Shown: positions 1 through 6,530 of the stretch, one piece after another | Position numbering within the stretch: position 1 is the stretch's first letter | Layout of the letters: every line of letters starts with the position of its first letter | Source of the DNA: an uncultured Phaeodactylibacter sp. | GTDB taxonomy: Bacteria > Bacteroidota > Bacteroidia > Chitinophagales > Saprospiraceae | NCBI GenBank assembly: GCA_913062745.1 | Contig: CAJXXJ010000032.1 | Coordinates: 1 to 13,989 of the forward strand | Length of the DNA: 13,989 nucleotides | Direction of reading: 5' to 3' | Program-made: the position numbers and the translations under genes | Notes under the pieces: model-generated | Database searches by the model: none | Told to the model about the DNA's origin: nothing | The model's input: the letters and a program-made list of their open reading frames with translations, nothing else

Positions 1-1540
1 CCCCCGTTTTACTGATAAGCCCCCACTGCCCACTCAGGTTCCGGGCAAGGTAAGAACCGCCGGCTAGCGGCTGCAGCGACAGGTACGGCTGCGGGACCAG
101 GGCCTTTTTTCCGCTTTCATCAATTGCTCCGAGCTCACCGTTTAGTTCCACTACGGCCCGCCCGAAGCGGAAGGGTTGCAGCGCGTCGTAGTTGGGTGCG
201 ACAAGGAGTTTCCCGCCCTGCGTCATTATGCCGTACCGGCCTTCCTGCCGGATGCGCAGCAGTGTGTCCGCAAACGGCATGATTTCCCCGAAGGCAAAAG
301 CAGTCAGGCTGTCGCCGGCCGAGCTAAGCAGCGCATACTTCCCGCCCCGCTTCGCAGCGAGCAGGCCCGGTGCAAGGGGCTGCAGGTCTTCGTAGTATAT
401 TGGTGTTATGGCCCGCCCATCGTAGGCGATCAGCCCCTGCAGCCCTTCCAGCTCTACGCGGGCCAGTTCGGCGCTGAGGGGCAGCGCCCGGTCGTAGGCA
501 GGCTCTATCACCCGGCCGTCGGCTTCGTGTTTCAGCCCGCTGCGCCCCCGCTCGGCAATGCTTCTCCACACCCGGCTTTCCAGCTGTTCCTTCCACTGCA
601 GCAAGCGGAGGCCCTTCGGTGGAGCGGACGGAATCCAATATTGCCGGCTGCTGTCTGCCTGCACGAATTGAAGAGCCGGGCCCACTGCGCTTACCCCAAA
701 TACAGTAGCCTCCCGGCGGTCCTTGTAGTTGAGGCGCAGCTCTCCCTGTCTGTGCTGCCAGCTACCGTAGCGTGGGCTTTCTGCCCCGGGCAGGTAGTGC
801 AAAAACTGCCCGTTAAAGCCCAGATAAAACCAAGGGCCGGTGCCCCAGGCGCGGTACCACTGCCCTGCCACGATGGCGGCTGCTGTGCCCGCCGGGGCCT
901 TTTCAATGACGGCTTGCTCCGAGCGGCCCGTCATCAGGCGGTGGGTGCGAAGGGCTTGCTGCGGAGTGTATTCGTAAAGGTGGTGCTGTATGATTTTTCC
1001 ATCCGTCTCTGTCAGCCACTGCAGCAATCGCTGTTGGTCATCCACAACAAGGTAATACTTAATTGCTGCCTCACCTTCAGATATTAATGCCAGCGTGGCG
1101 GTACCCCGGTATGCCTGCAGCTGGTAGGGGCTGCCCGGTAATTGCCCCGCTTGCTCTACCCGGAAGCGGCCCGCCGGGCCCGTCAATTCCTGCAATTGCC
1201 CGGTTTCATCGTACCAATAGCGGTATTCAGCCTGTTCGCCATCGGGGTAGAAGACTTGCCGGTGTACCAGCCTGCCGGCATCATCGGGCTGAAGCAATTC
1301 CCGGTAGCGGAGGCGGCCATTGGCATCGTATACCTCATGGCTGATGCGGTGATCCTGCGCCGGCATCCAGGCATTGCCCTGTAGCAGCGCCGCCGGCAGG
1401 CCTTCTGCGTCGGTCTGGTAGCTTGCGCTAAATGCAGGAACTTCCGGCAGCGGGGCCGGCCACAGTAGTTGCCCGGCTTCCTGTGCCGAAAGGGAAGCGG
1501 CAACGAGCATTGCAAAGAGTAAGTAGCGATAAGCGTTCAT
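1..1540 (-). CDS. Secreted WG-repeat protein, C-terminus cut off by window edge
   Basis: Reading leftwards from the ATG at 1540, the frame stays open for 513 codons to the window edge with no stop, so the gene is 3'-partial. Residues 1-19 form a signal peptide (MNAYRYLLFAMLVAASLSA, then QE). Residues about 65-130 carry YD-repeat/MORN-like phrases (YDANGRLRYRE, FYPDGEQAEY, YDETGQLQEL). Residues about 226-285 hold a Trp/Tyr-rich stretch (GQWYRAWG, YGSWQHRQGELRL) that resembles lipocalin-like outer-layer domains, with low certainty. From about 333 onward there are at least six WG (KWG) repeats of roughly 34 residues, such as GRYGIMTQGGKLLVAPNYD and GQWGLISKTG. The start lies 12 bases after the hemW stop, so it is probably the last visible gene of that operon. 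WG repeats occur in secreted or surface proteins of unknown biochemical role, and no enzyme motif is visible here. Confidence in the reading frame is high; the function is unknown. Confidence 0.85.
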   Translation of the reverse strand, partial: MNAYRYLLFAMLVAASLSAQEAGQLLWPAPLPEVPAFSASYQTDAEGLPAALLQGNAWMPAQDHRISHEVYDANGRLRYRELLQPDDAGRLVHRQVFYPDGEQAEYRYWYDETGQLQELTGPAGRFRVEQAGQLPGSPYQLQAYRGTATLALISEGEAAIKYYLVVDDQQRLLQWLTETDGKIIQHHLYEYTPQQALRTHRLMTGRSEQAVIEKAPAGTAAAIVAGQWYRAWGTGPWFYLGFNGQFLHYLPGAESPRYGSWQHRQGELRLNYKDRREATVFGVSAVGPALQFVQADSSRQYWIPSAPPKGLRLLQWKEQLESRVWRSIAERGRSGLKHEADGRVIEPAYDRALPLSAELARVELEGLQGLIAYDGRAITPIYYEDLQPLAPGLLAAKRGGKYALLSSAGDSLTAFAFGEIMPFADTLLRIRQEGRYGIMTQGGKLLVAPNYDALQPFRFGRAVVELNGELGAIDESGKKALVPQPYLSLQPLAGGSYLARNLSGQWGLISKTG

Positions 1541-1552
1541 CAGGCTTAGTTT

Positions 1553-2686
1553 TTACCAAAAAAGGCCGGCAGCGATGCCGTCTGCCAAAAAACGAGCAGA
1601 AGGGGCCAGATAGTACGTCTCTTCTTTCTGTAAAAGCTGTTCTCTGGCAAGGTAGCTTTGAGCTTCTCTCAGAAAGTGAGCCTCGTAACTGCTGCCGATT
1701 TCGCGAATGCGCGCCAAAGAAACGCCCCACTTAGTGCGCAGGCCCGTCATAACGTATTCATTGTATTGGTCAGCAGGCTGCAGCTCTTCTCGCTCGTACA
1801 GGGCTTCGCGCTCTTCGGGCGGGCACTGCATGATGCGGAGGTATTTAGCGTTGTGAGCGATGTTCCACTGCCGGCTGCCGGGGCGGAAGCTGTGGGCAGA
1901 GGGGCCGATCCCCAGGTAGGGCTCGCCTTTCCAGTAGCTTGAATTGTGCCGGGCGTAGCGGCCGGGCAGCGCAAAGTTGGAAATCTCGTACTGCTCGTAT
2001 CCTGCCGCCTGCGTGGCTTCCAGCAGCAGCTCAAACTGACGGGCAGCGTGCTCTTCCTCTACCGGCGGTACTTTGCCGTTTTTCACAAAATGGCCAAGTG
2101 CGGTCTGTGGCTCCACCGTCAGAGCATAGCAGGAAAGGTGGGGGATACGGTAAGCGAAAACTTTCCGCAGGTTATCCGCCCACTGTGCATCGCTCGTGCT
2201 CGGAGCACCGTAGATCAGGTCTACCGTCAGGTCTTCAAAGCCGGCTGAGTGCGCAAGGTCGAGGCACCGCTCTGCTTCCCGGGCGTTGTGGGCACGGTTG
2301 AAAAAGCGCAGGTCTTCTTCTGCAAAAGACTGAATGCCGATGCTCAGGCGGTTGACCGGGCTGCGAGCCAGGGCAGCGAGGCGTTCCGCAGACAGATCGT
2401 CGGGATTAGCCTCCAGCGTGATCTCCGCATCCGGCGATACCTCAAAATGCTGCTCAACGGCAGAAAGAAAGGCCATAAGCTCTGCCTCATTCAGCAAGCT
2501 GGGGGTACCGCCGCCAAAGTAGATAGAATCCACCCGTTTTGTCCCGAGGTAGCCCTTCCGCCAGTCCAGCTCCTGCAGCATAGCCGCCACCATGTCCTCC
2601 TTGTACCTTAGCGAAGTGGAGAAGTGGAAATTGCAGTAGTGGCATGCTTGCTTGCAGAATGGAATATGGAAATAAATGCCGGCCAT
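1553..2686 (-). CDS. hemW: Radical SAM family heme chaperone HemW
   Basis: This 377-residue protein has the usual HemW length. The radical-SAM [4Fe-4S] motif is at C11-x3-C15-x2-C18, followed by N19-F20. The Phe after the cluster distinguishes HemW from true coproporphyrinogen dehydrogenase HemN, which has another Cys there. Further family signatures are the SAM-binding GGGTP at 58-62, LEANP at 91-95, and HNSSYW at 247-252 leading into YLGIGPSAHSF. HemW is known to bind heme and deliver it to apo-proteins, and it does not oxidise coproporphyrinogen. Older annotations often mislabel it hemN. It is cytoplasmic or membrane-associated. The start lies 3 bases downstream of the hydrolase stop (leftwards), and a WG-repeat gene follows 12 bases later, so co-transcription is likely. 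Its operon also holds a CrtA-like candidate heme enzyme. Confidence 0.95.
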   Translation of the reverse strand: MAGIYFHIPFCKQACHYCNFHFSTSLRYKEDMVAAMLQELDWRKGYLGTKRVDSIYFGGGTPSLLNEAELMAFLSAVEQHFEVSPDAEITLEANPDDLSAERLAALARSPVNRLSIGIQSFAEEDLRFFNRAHNAREAERCLDLAHSAGFEDLTVDLIYGAPSTSDAQWADNLRKVFAYRIPHLSCYALTVEPQTALGHFVKNGKVPPVEEEHAARQFELLLEATQAAGYEQYEISNFALPGRYARHNSSYWKGEPYLGIGPSAHSFRPGSRQWNIAHNAKYLRIMQCPPEEREALYEREELQPADQYNEYVMTGLRTKWGVSLARIREIGSSYEAHFLREAQSYLAREQLLQKEETYYLAPSARFLADGIAAGLFW

Positions 2687-2689
2687 AGC

Positions 2690-3457
2690 TTACGCATTAA
2701 GAAATTTCTGTATCCGGCGCAGCAGCTCCGTCGGAGCTTCCGCATGTACCCAGTGGCCTGCGCCCTCTACCGTCTGCAACTCGCTGTTAGGAAAGTGTGC
2801 CTGAATTAATTCGCGGTCTTCGTCCTGAATGTAGCGGGAGCGGCTGCCACGGATAAAGAGCGTGTCGCCCGGGAAGACTTCCGCGTTAGGCGGCCCGGCC
2901 AGGATATCCTGATAGTGGTTCCACAGCGCATCGAGGTTCATTTTCCAGCGGTAGCCGCCTTCTTTGTGCCGGCTCAGGTTCTTCAGCAAAAACTGCCGGA
3001 TGTCGAGATTGGAGATGCTGCTTTCCAGTGCCTGCTCGGCGTCCGACCGGCTTTCTACTTTGGAGAGGTCAAGCTGGCGCAGTGCGGAAAAAATAGCCTC
3101 ATGGCCCCCTTCGTAAGTCTTGGGGGCAATGTCCACCACCACCAGTTTTTCCACCATGTCCGGGTAAGCCCAGGCAAACTGCATAGCCGTTTTTCCGCCC
3201 ATGGAGTGGCCAATGATATGTGCTTTAAACATCCAGTTGGATTCCATAAAGTGTTGGAGGTCGTCCGCCATATCGGTATACGTCATCCGTTCGTGGTGGG
3301 GGGAGCGGCCGTGGTTGCGCTGATCTACCAGATAAACGGTGTGGTGTTCTGCCAGTTTCTTGCCGATGGTCTGCCAGTTGTCGAGCGTCCCAAACAGCCC
3401 GTGCAGAACGACGACCGGGTCGCCCTGTCCAAAAGATTTATAATTCAGGTCCAGCAT
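2690..3457 (-). CDS. Alpha/beta-fold hydrolase, YbfF-like esterase
   Basis: This 255-residue protein has a complete alpha/beta-hydrolase core and no signal peptide, so it is cytoplasmic. It shows the oxyanion-hole LHGLFG at 18-23, VDQRNHGRS at 44-52, the nucleophile elbow GHSMGG at 83-88 (Ser85), VVVDIAP at 106-112, FIRGSRS near 201, and the catalytic His in GAGHWVHAE (His235). The layout matches the YbfF/PldB-type acyl-ester hydrolases. In that family the acid is thought to be the Asp of the VDIAP strand (Asp109 here), and there is no obvious Asp at the usual later position. An in-frame TAA lies just upstream of the ATG at 3457, which supports this start. It sits 50 bases after the CrtA-like gene and 3 bases before hemW. 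The natural substrate cannot be read from sequence; acyl-CoA, short ester or lipid esters are plausible. Confidence 0.88.
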   Translation of the reverse strand: MLDLNYKSFGQGDPVVVLHGLFGTLDNWQTIGKKLAEHHTVYLVDQRNHGRSPHHERMTYTDMADDLQHFMESNWMFKAHIIGHSMGGKTAMQFAWAYPDMVEKLVVVDIAPKTYEGGHEAIFSALRQLDLSKVESRSDAEQALESSISNLDIRQFLLKNLSRHKEGGYRWKMNLDALWNHYQDILAGPPNAEVFPGDTLFIRGSRSRYIQDEDRELIQAHFPNSELQTVEGAGHWVHAEAPTELLRRIQKFLNA

Positions 3458-3507
3458 ATTACATTATGAGCATCAAAGTTACCGAAAAGGGAACAGGGCG
3501 AGGGGCA

Positions 3508-4272
3508 TCAGAGTTGCCCGGCTTTCGGCTCCGGCATAAGATATTGGTCGAGCGGCGTGCCCCCCTTCTGCCAGTCGCCCTCCGAGCGGTAGGGGTGAAA
3601 ACGGGCAAAGAGCTCCTCGCTGTACCAGCCCAGCTCTCTCGTCTTGCGCACCACCTCGCGGTGATAATGGCTGCGGTAAGCGTAGGCTGTCATCAGCTCG
3701 CTGTTTTGCCAGAGGCTGAAAGTCGCCTGCTGAATGAGGGGCAGCTCGCCAATGCCTACGGAGAAAAGGAGCCCTTCTTTATCTTCGATAGACTTGCTGA
3801 CCGGTGGCACGAAGCGCCAGAAGCGCCACAAGTGCTTCGGGTAGATCGTAGCTCGGGTCAGTACGGCTACCAGTTGCTGCGGGTCGTAGGGCGCGGTGAT
3901 CGGAAAAGGCTGCTGCCCTTCCCATTCGCCGTGGGCTTTGGCAGCCCGCAGGTAGATAGTCCACCATCCCTCACAGCGCTGCCGGGACTCCTGATAAAGC
4001 GTATGTCCCTCAAAGAAGGCTTCTGCCGCGGCTTCGTCCTCCCATACGCCCAGCATGCCGTAAGTCCCCAGATTGGGCCAGATGCTGAAGCCATTGCCGG
4101 CACCGCTGCCCAGCATTTTGGAGAATTGTAAGCCCGGCACAGCCTGCAGCTGCTCACCGGCCAGCCCCATTTGCTTGAACCCCCACCATCGGTCGGCCCA
4201 GCTTCGGTATCGGAAAAAGGAAAAGGTGACGATGCCTTCGCGCATAGAGGAATGTATGTGTTGAATGAGCAT
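3508..4272 (-). CDS. Spheroidene monooxygenase (CrtA)-like protein
   Basis: The 254-residue protein resembles the CrtA family, which adds oxygen to acyclic carotenoids in purple bacteria. Recognisable features are SFFRYRSWADRWWGFKQMGL near the N-terminus, GSGAGNGFSIWPNLGTYGML at 55-74, the Trp-rich KHLWRFWRFVPPVSK around 146-160, QQATFSLW at 171-178, and SHYHREVVRKTRELGWYSEE followed by LFARF. No signal peptide is present. The first ATG is at 4272, but family members start close to the xVTxSxFR strand, so the ATG at residue 10 (base 4245, MREGIVTF) may be the true start. It is the first gene of the minus-strand set and is divergent from ompH. Many non-phototrophic Bacteroidota carry such homologues, and the carotenoid or other substrate here is unproven because no crt pathway genes are in the window. 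CrtA has been reported to need heme, which would fit the nearby hemW. Confidence 0.75.
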   Translation of the reverse strand: MLIQHIHSSMREGIVTFSFFRYRSWADRWWGFKQMGLAGEQLQAVPGLQFSKMLGSGAGNGFSIWPNLGTYGMLGVWEDEAAAEAFFEGHTLYQESRQRCEGWWTIYLRAAKAHGEWEGQQPFPITAPYDPQQLVAVLTRATIYPKHLWRFWRFVPPVSKSIEDKEGLLFSVGIGELPLIQQATFSLWQNSELMTAYAYRSHYHREVVRKTRELGWYSEELFARFHPYRSEGDWQKGGTPLDQYLMPEPKAGQL

Positions 4273-4334
4273 TGTAACGGCGAAAGCAGGGGGGATGTTT
4301 AGGTTTTTTGCAGCAGCAATTACCCTGGTTTTTA

Positions 4335-4373
4335 CGTTAAATAGTCCTAAATGCCGTTAAATCAAGGTTAAAC
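4335..4373. repeat. Short direct repeats (CGTTAAAT) in divergent intergenic region
   Basis: CGTTAAAT occurs at 4335-4342 and exactly 20 bases later at 4355-4362, followed by the related GGTTAAAC at 4366-4373. The sequence between and after them also makes an imperfect inverted pair, TCCTAAATGC at 4345-4354 against GCATTAGGA at 4375-4383. The cluster lies between the divergent CrtA-like and ompH genes and upstream of the putative ompH promoter. That is where an operator could lie, but no known regulator motif is recognised. Confidence 0.35.
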
Positions 4374-4394
4374 CGCATTAGGATAGCGTATCCC

Positions 4395-4430
4395 TTTGTG
4401 GGGCTGATACGTTCACAAGTTGTACTTTTG
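4395..4430 (+). promoter_or_regulatory. Putative Bacteroidota-type promoter of the ompH-ompH-murI cluster
   Basis: TACTTTTG at 4423-4430 exactly fits the Bacteroidota -7 consensus TAnnTTTG, and a TTTG at 4395-4398 could be the -33 box. The spacer of 24 bases is slightly longer than the usual 19-21 or so. Transcription would start about 20 bases before the ompH ATG at 4458. The call rests on consensus matching only. Confidence 0.55.
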
Positions 4431-4457
4431 ACCTCTCTACAACTAAAATTCTAAGAT

Positions 4458-4979
4458 ATGATCAAGCAAAACATCCGGAAAATCGTAGCGCTTTGCACCC
4501 TGCTTGGCTTTGTGGCCATCACTGCACAAGCTCAGCGTATTGCTTACGTCAAAGTCAATACCATTCTGGAAAGCCTCGATGATTACCAGGCAGCCCAGAA
4601 GGAAATTGACCGTACGGCCCAGAAATGGCGCCAGGAAATCGCCCAGCAGTACGATGAAATTAAAGGTATGTACAACCGTTATCAGGCGGAGCAGGTCCTT
4701 TTGAGTGAGGACGAGCGGCAGCGCCGGGAAGAGGCGATCATGGCTAAAGAAAAGGAAGTACGCGACCTGCAGAAGGCGCGCTTCGGCCCCGAAGGCGACT
4801 TGTTTAAGCGCCGTCAGGATCTGGTCCGGCCCATACAGGAACGCGTGTACGGCGCTATTGAAGAGTATGCCCAGGAGCGTGGCTACGACTTTATCTTTGA
4901 CCAGTCCGGTGCCGCCGGCATCATATTCTCTAACCCCTCCTATGATAAAACGGAGGACGTCATGAAGAAGCTGAAGTAA
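4458..4979 (+). CDS. OmpH/Skp family periplasmic chaperone (first copy)
   Basis: The 173-residue protein has a signal peptide at residues 1-26 (hydrophobic VALCTLLGFVAITAQAQ) followed by the classical OmpH/Skp start RIAYVKVNTILESLDDY. A long charged coiled-coil hairpin covers roughly 40-120 (AQKEIDRTAQKWRQEI, KEKEVRDLQKARF). The C-terminal strand segment is YDFIFDQSGAAGIIFSNPSY, and the protein ends KTEDVMKKLK. Skp-type proteins are trimeric periplasmic holdases that carry unfolded outer-membrane proteins to the BAM machinery. It is followed 95 bases later by a second ompH copy and then murI, a common Bacteroidota order. The usual upstream bamA is not adjacent here. Family assignment is firm; client proteins cannot be inferred. 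Confidence 0.92.
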   Translation: MIKQNIRKIVALCTLLGFVAITAQAQRIAYVKVNTILESLDDYQAAQKEIDRTAQKWRQEIAQQYDEIKGMYNRYQAEQVLLSEDERQRREEAIMAKEKEVRDLQKARFGPEGDLFKRRQDLVRPIQERVYGAIEEYAQERGYDFIFDQSGAAGIIFSNPSYDKTEDVMKKLK

Positions 4980-4985
4980 GCTATT

Positions 4986-5033
4986 GGCGGTAAAAAGTAC
5001 GATAGAAGCAATGATTTTTCTATTTTTGCCGCC
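4986..5033 (+). other. Long-range stem-loop between the two ompH genes
   Basis: GGCGGTAAAAA at 4986-4996 pairs with TTTTTGCCGCC at 5023-5033 through ten Watson-Crick pairs and one T-G wobble. It closes a 26-base loop directly after the first ompH stop. The right arm overlaps the putative -7 promoter box at 5021-5028. It may be a weak terminator, an mRNA stabiliser or chance. Confidence 0.35.
5021..5028 (+). promoter_or_regulatory. Putative -7 promoter box ahead of second ompH
   Basis: TATTTTTG matches the Bacteroidota TAnnTTTG consensus and lies 46 bases upstream of the ATG at 5075. No convincing TTTG box is found at the expected -33 distance, so an internal promoter for ompH2-murI is possible but uncertain. 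Confidence 0.35.
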
Positions 5034-5074
5034 GCAATTGCAAGGTGTTGAAAAAACCAGAAATACAGACACAA

Positions 5075-5494
5075 ATGAAAAGTTGGATAAAAATCGCTTG
5101 CCTGTCCGTACTGTTCGTTGGAATGACGAGCGCGCTACAGGCCCAAAAGTTCGGATACGTTAACTCCTCTGCTATCCTGGCAGAAATGCCGGAGGTGAAG
5201 CAGGCTGAGTCTAATCTCGAAGCGCTGCGCAATCAGCTGCAGAAGAAAGGCGAGGGCATGGTACAGACGTTGCAGGAAGACTTTGTCAACCTGCAGCAGC
5301 AGGTGCAAGCCGGTACACTCGCTCCCAAGCAGCAAGCCGAAGAGGAAGCCCGCCTGCAGGAAGAAGAGCAGAAAATTGCCAAGTTCGAGCAGGAAATGCG
5401 CCAAAAGGTGCAGGAAAAGCGCGAAGAACTGCTGGCACCAATTTATGAAAAGGTGAACAATGCCATTCAGGACGTAGCTAAAGAAAACGGCTAA
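5075..5494 (+). CDS. OmpH/Skp family periplasmic chaperone (second copy), C-terminally truncated by in-frame stop
   Basis: The ATG at 5075 is preferred because it gives a clean signal peptide (KIACLSVLFVGMTSALQAQ). An in-frame GTG at 5045 would add ten residues of unlikely leader. The mature part starts KFGYVNSSAILAEMPEVKQA, typical of OmpH. A Gln/Glu-rich coiled-coil hairpin follows (about 45-115), then LLAPIYEKVNNAIQDVAKENG. Translation stops at TAA (5492-5494) after 139 residues. Beyond it the same frame continues QFIFDQGVLLYADDAQDVSS and on to a second TAA at 5579-5581. The first copy has Y in the matching place (RGYDFIFDQ), so a TAC or TAT codon has apparently become TAA. A full protein would have 168 residues. 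The truncated form would lose the C-terminal strand that closes the Skp trimer body, so it is probably impaired. Base-call error or readthrough cannot be excluded. Confidence 0.85.
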   Translation: MKSWIKIACLSVLFVGMTSALQAQKFGYVNSSAILAEMPEVKQAESNLEALRNQLQKKGEGMVQTLQEDFVNLQQQVQAGTLAPKQQAEEEARLQEEEQKIAKFEQEMRQKVQEKREELLAPIYEKVNNAIQDVAKENG

Positions 5495-5581
5495 CAGTTT
5501 ATCTTTGACCAGGGCGTACTGCTGTATGCAGACGACGCCCAGGACGTCAGCAGCCTCGTTAAGGCAAAGCTGAATATGTAA
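5492..5581 (+). pseudogene. Nonsense codon plus in-frame OmpH C-terminal remnant
   Basis: The TAA at 5492-5494 is followed by 28 sense codons in the same frame that encode the conserved OmpH C-terminal strand (QFIFDQGVLLYADDA) and helix (LVKAKLNM). They end at TAA 5579-5581, 8 bases before the murI ATG. No frameshift or other decay is visible, so the change must be a single, recent or artefactual event. Confidence 0.8.
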
Positions 5582-5589
5582 GCGGTGGC

Positions 5590-6384
5590 ATGAACCACCT
5601 ACCCATCGGTATCTTCGATTCTGGCATAGGCGGCCTGACGGTCGCCCATGCCATAATCGATACCCTTCCTCAAGAGTCCCTGCTCTACTTCGGAGATACC
5701 GCCCGCATTCCGTACGGTACTAAATCTGCGGAAGCTATCCGTCAATTTAGTGAAGAAATAACGCACCACTTGCTGCGGCAGGGGTGCAAAGCCATTGTAG
5801 TGGCCTGCAATACAGCTTCTGCTGCAGCCCTGGACCACCTGCGCCGGAAGTGGCCGGAGGCCCCCTTTGTAGGCATGGAGCCCGCCGTTAAGCCGGGCGC
5901 CAAAGCCACCCAGACCGGTGTAGTCGGTGTGCTCGCCACTGCCGGCACCTTCCGCAGCCAGCGCTACGCCAGCCTGATGAGGCGCTACGCCAGCGGTGTC
6001 ACTCTGCTGCAGGACCCCTGTATCGGGCTGGTAGAGCAGATTGAAGCGGGGAAATTCCAAAGCCCGGAAACGGAGGCTTTGCTTCGGCGTATCGTGCAGC
6101 CTATGCTCGATCAGGGCGCAGATACTTTTGTGCTGGGGTGTACCCACTATCCTTTCATCAGCCCGTTACTGCAGCGTATTATTGGCGAAAGCCGAACCAT
6201 CATCAACCCCGCCCCGGCAGTAGCCCGTCAGCTGAGCAGAGTACTGCAGCAAAAAGGCTTGCTGTCTTCAACCCCCTCTCCTTCTTACCATTTCCAGATA
6301 TCCGGCCCCCGGCAGCAATTTGACTTTCTGGCTACCGGACTGCTTGGTTTTCCCGTAAGGGTAGAAGCCGGCACGGAGCTTTGA
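5590..6384 (+). CDS. murI: Glutamate racemase
   Basis: The 264-residue protein is full length for MurI, the cytoplasmic cofactor-independent enzyme that interconverts L- and D-glutamate for peptidoglycan. The N-terminal FDSGIGGLTV carries Asp10 and Ser11. The first catalytic Cys is Cys73 in VACNTASA. The second is Cys184 in LGCTHYPF, with His186. YFGDTARIPYG at 33-43 is another substrate-pocket signature. The gene begins 8 bases after the end of the ompH2 frame and ends about 25 bases before the convergent terminator of the CHRD gene. The ompH-ompH-murI order couples outer-membrane protein biogenesis and cell-wall precursor supply, as in many Bacteroidota. murI is usually essential where no D-amino-acid transaminase is present. 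No plus-strand terminator is evident for it. Confidence 0.97.
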   Translation: MNHLPIGIFDSGIGGLTVAHAIIDTLPQESLLYFGDTARIPYGTKSAEAIRQFSEEITHHLLRQGCKAIVVACNTASAAALDHLRRKWPEAPFVGMEPAVKPGAKATQTGVVGVLATAGTFRSQRYASLMRRYASGVTLLQDPCIGLVEQIEAGKFQSPETEALLRRIVQPMLDQGADTFVLGCTHYPFISPLLQRIIGESRTIINPAPAVARQLSRVLQQKGLLSSTPSPSYHFQISGPRQQFDFLATGLLGFPVRVEAGTEL

Positions 6385-6408
6385 GCCTGCCCCACGGGCC
6401 GCTTAAGC

Positions 6409-6442
6409 AAAAAAAACCATCCGGGCACAATTGCCCGAATGG
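6409..6442 (-). terminator. Intrinsic terminator of the CHRD-repeat gene
   Basis: On the minus strand a hairpin (arms 6433-6442 and 6417-6426, one mismatch, six-base loop at 6427-6432) is followed directly by eight T residues (6409-6416). This is a canonical Rho-independent terminator about 90 bases past the stop of the CHRD gene. It faces the convergent murI. Confidence 0.85.
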
Positions 6443-6468
6443 CGGTGAAGTGATTCCATTCGTTCCAT

Positions 6469-6517
6469 GCTCCGTAAAGCGGAGCGGGCCAAATTAGCCC
6501 GCCCACTCCGCGGAGTG
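6469..6517. repeat. Three tandem stem-loops in the 3' UTR of the CHRD gene
   Basis: Three perfect inverted repeats follow one another. They are GCTCCG/CGGAGC (6469-6474 and 6480-6485), GCGGGC/GCCCGC (6484-6489 and 6497-6502), and the loopless palindrome CACTCCGCGGAGTG (6504-6517). They lie between the CHRD stop codon at 6531-6533 and its terminator. The CG-rich arms could protect the 3' end of the long transcript or act as a bidirectional terminator aid; neither role is shown by the sequence. Confidence 0.55.
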
Positions 6518-6530
6518 CTTCTTGTTTGGG

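Noticed and set aside
176..1087. 303-codon plus-strand open frame
   Set aside because: It is antisense to the WG-repeat gene, whose frame has a signal peptide and clear WG repeats. The plus-strand product is low-complexity with no recognisable motif.
1553..2686. Oxygen-independent coproporphyrinogen III oxidase (hemN)
   Set aside because: The Cys motif is followed by Asn-Phe instead of the extra Cys of HemN, and the HNxxYW signature is that of HemW.
5045..5074. GTG at 5045 as start of the second ompH
   Set aside because: It adds ten charged residues before a complete signal peptide and would leave very little leader after the putative -7 box at 5021-5028.
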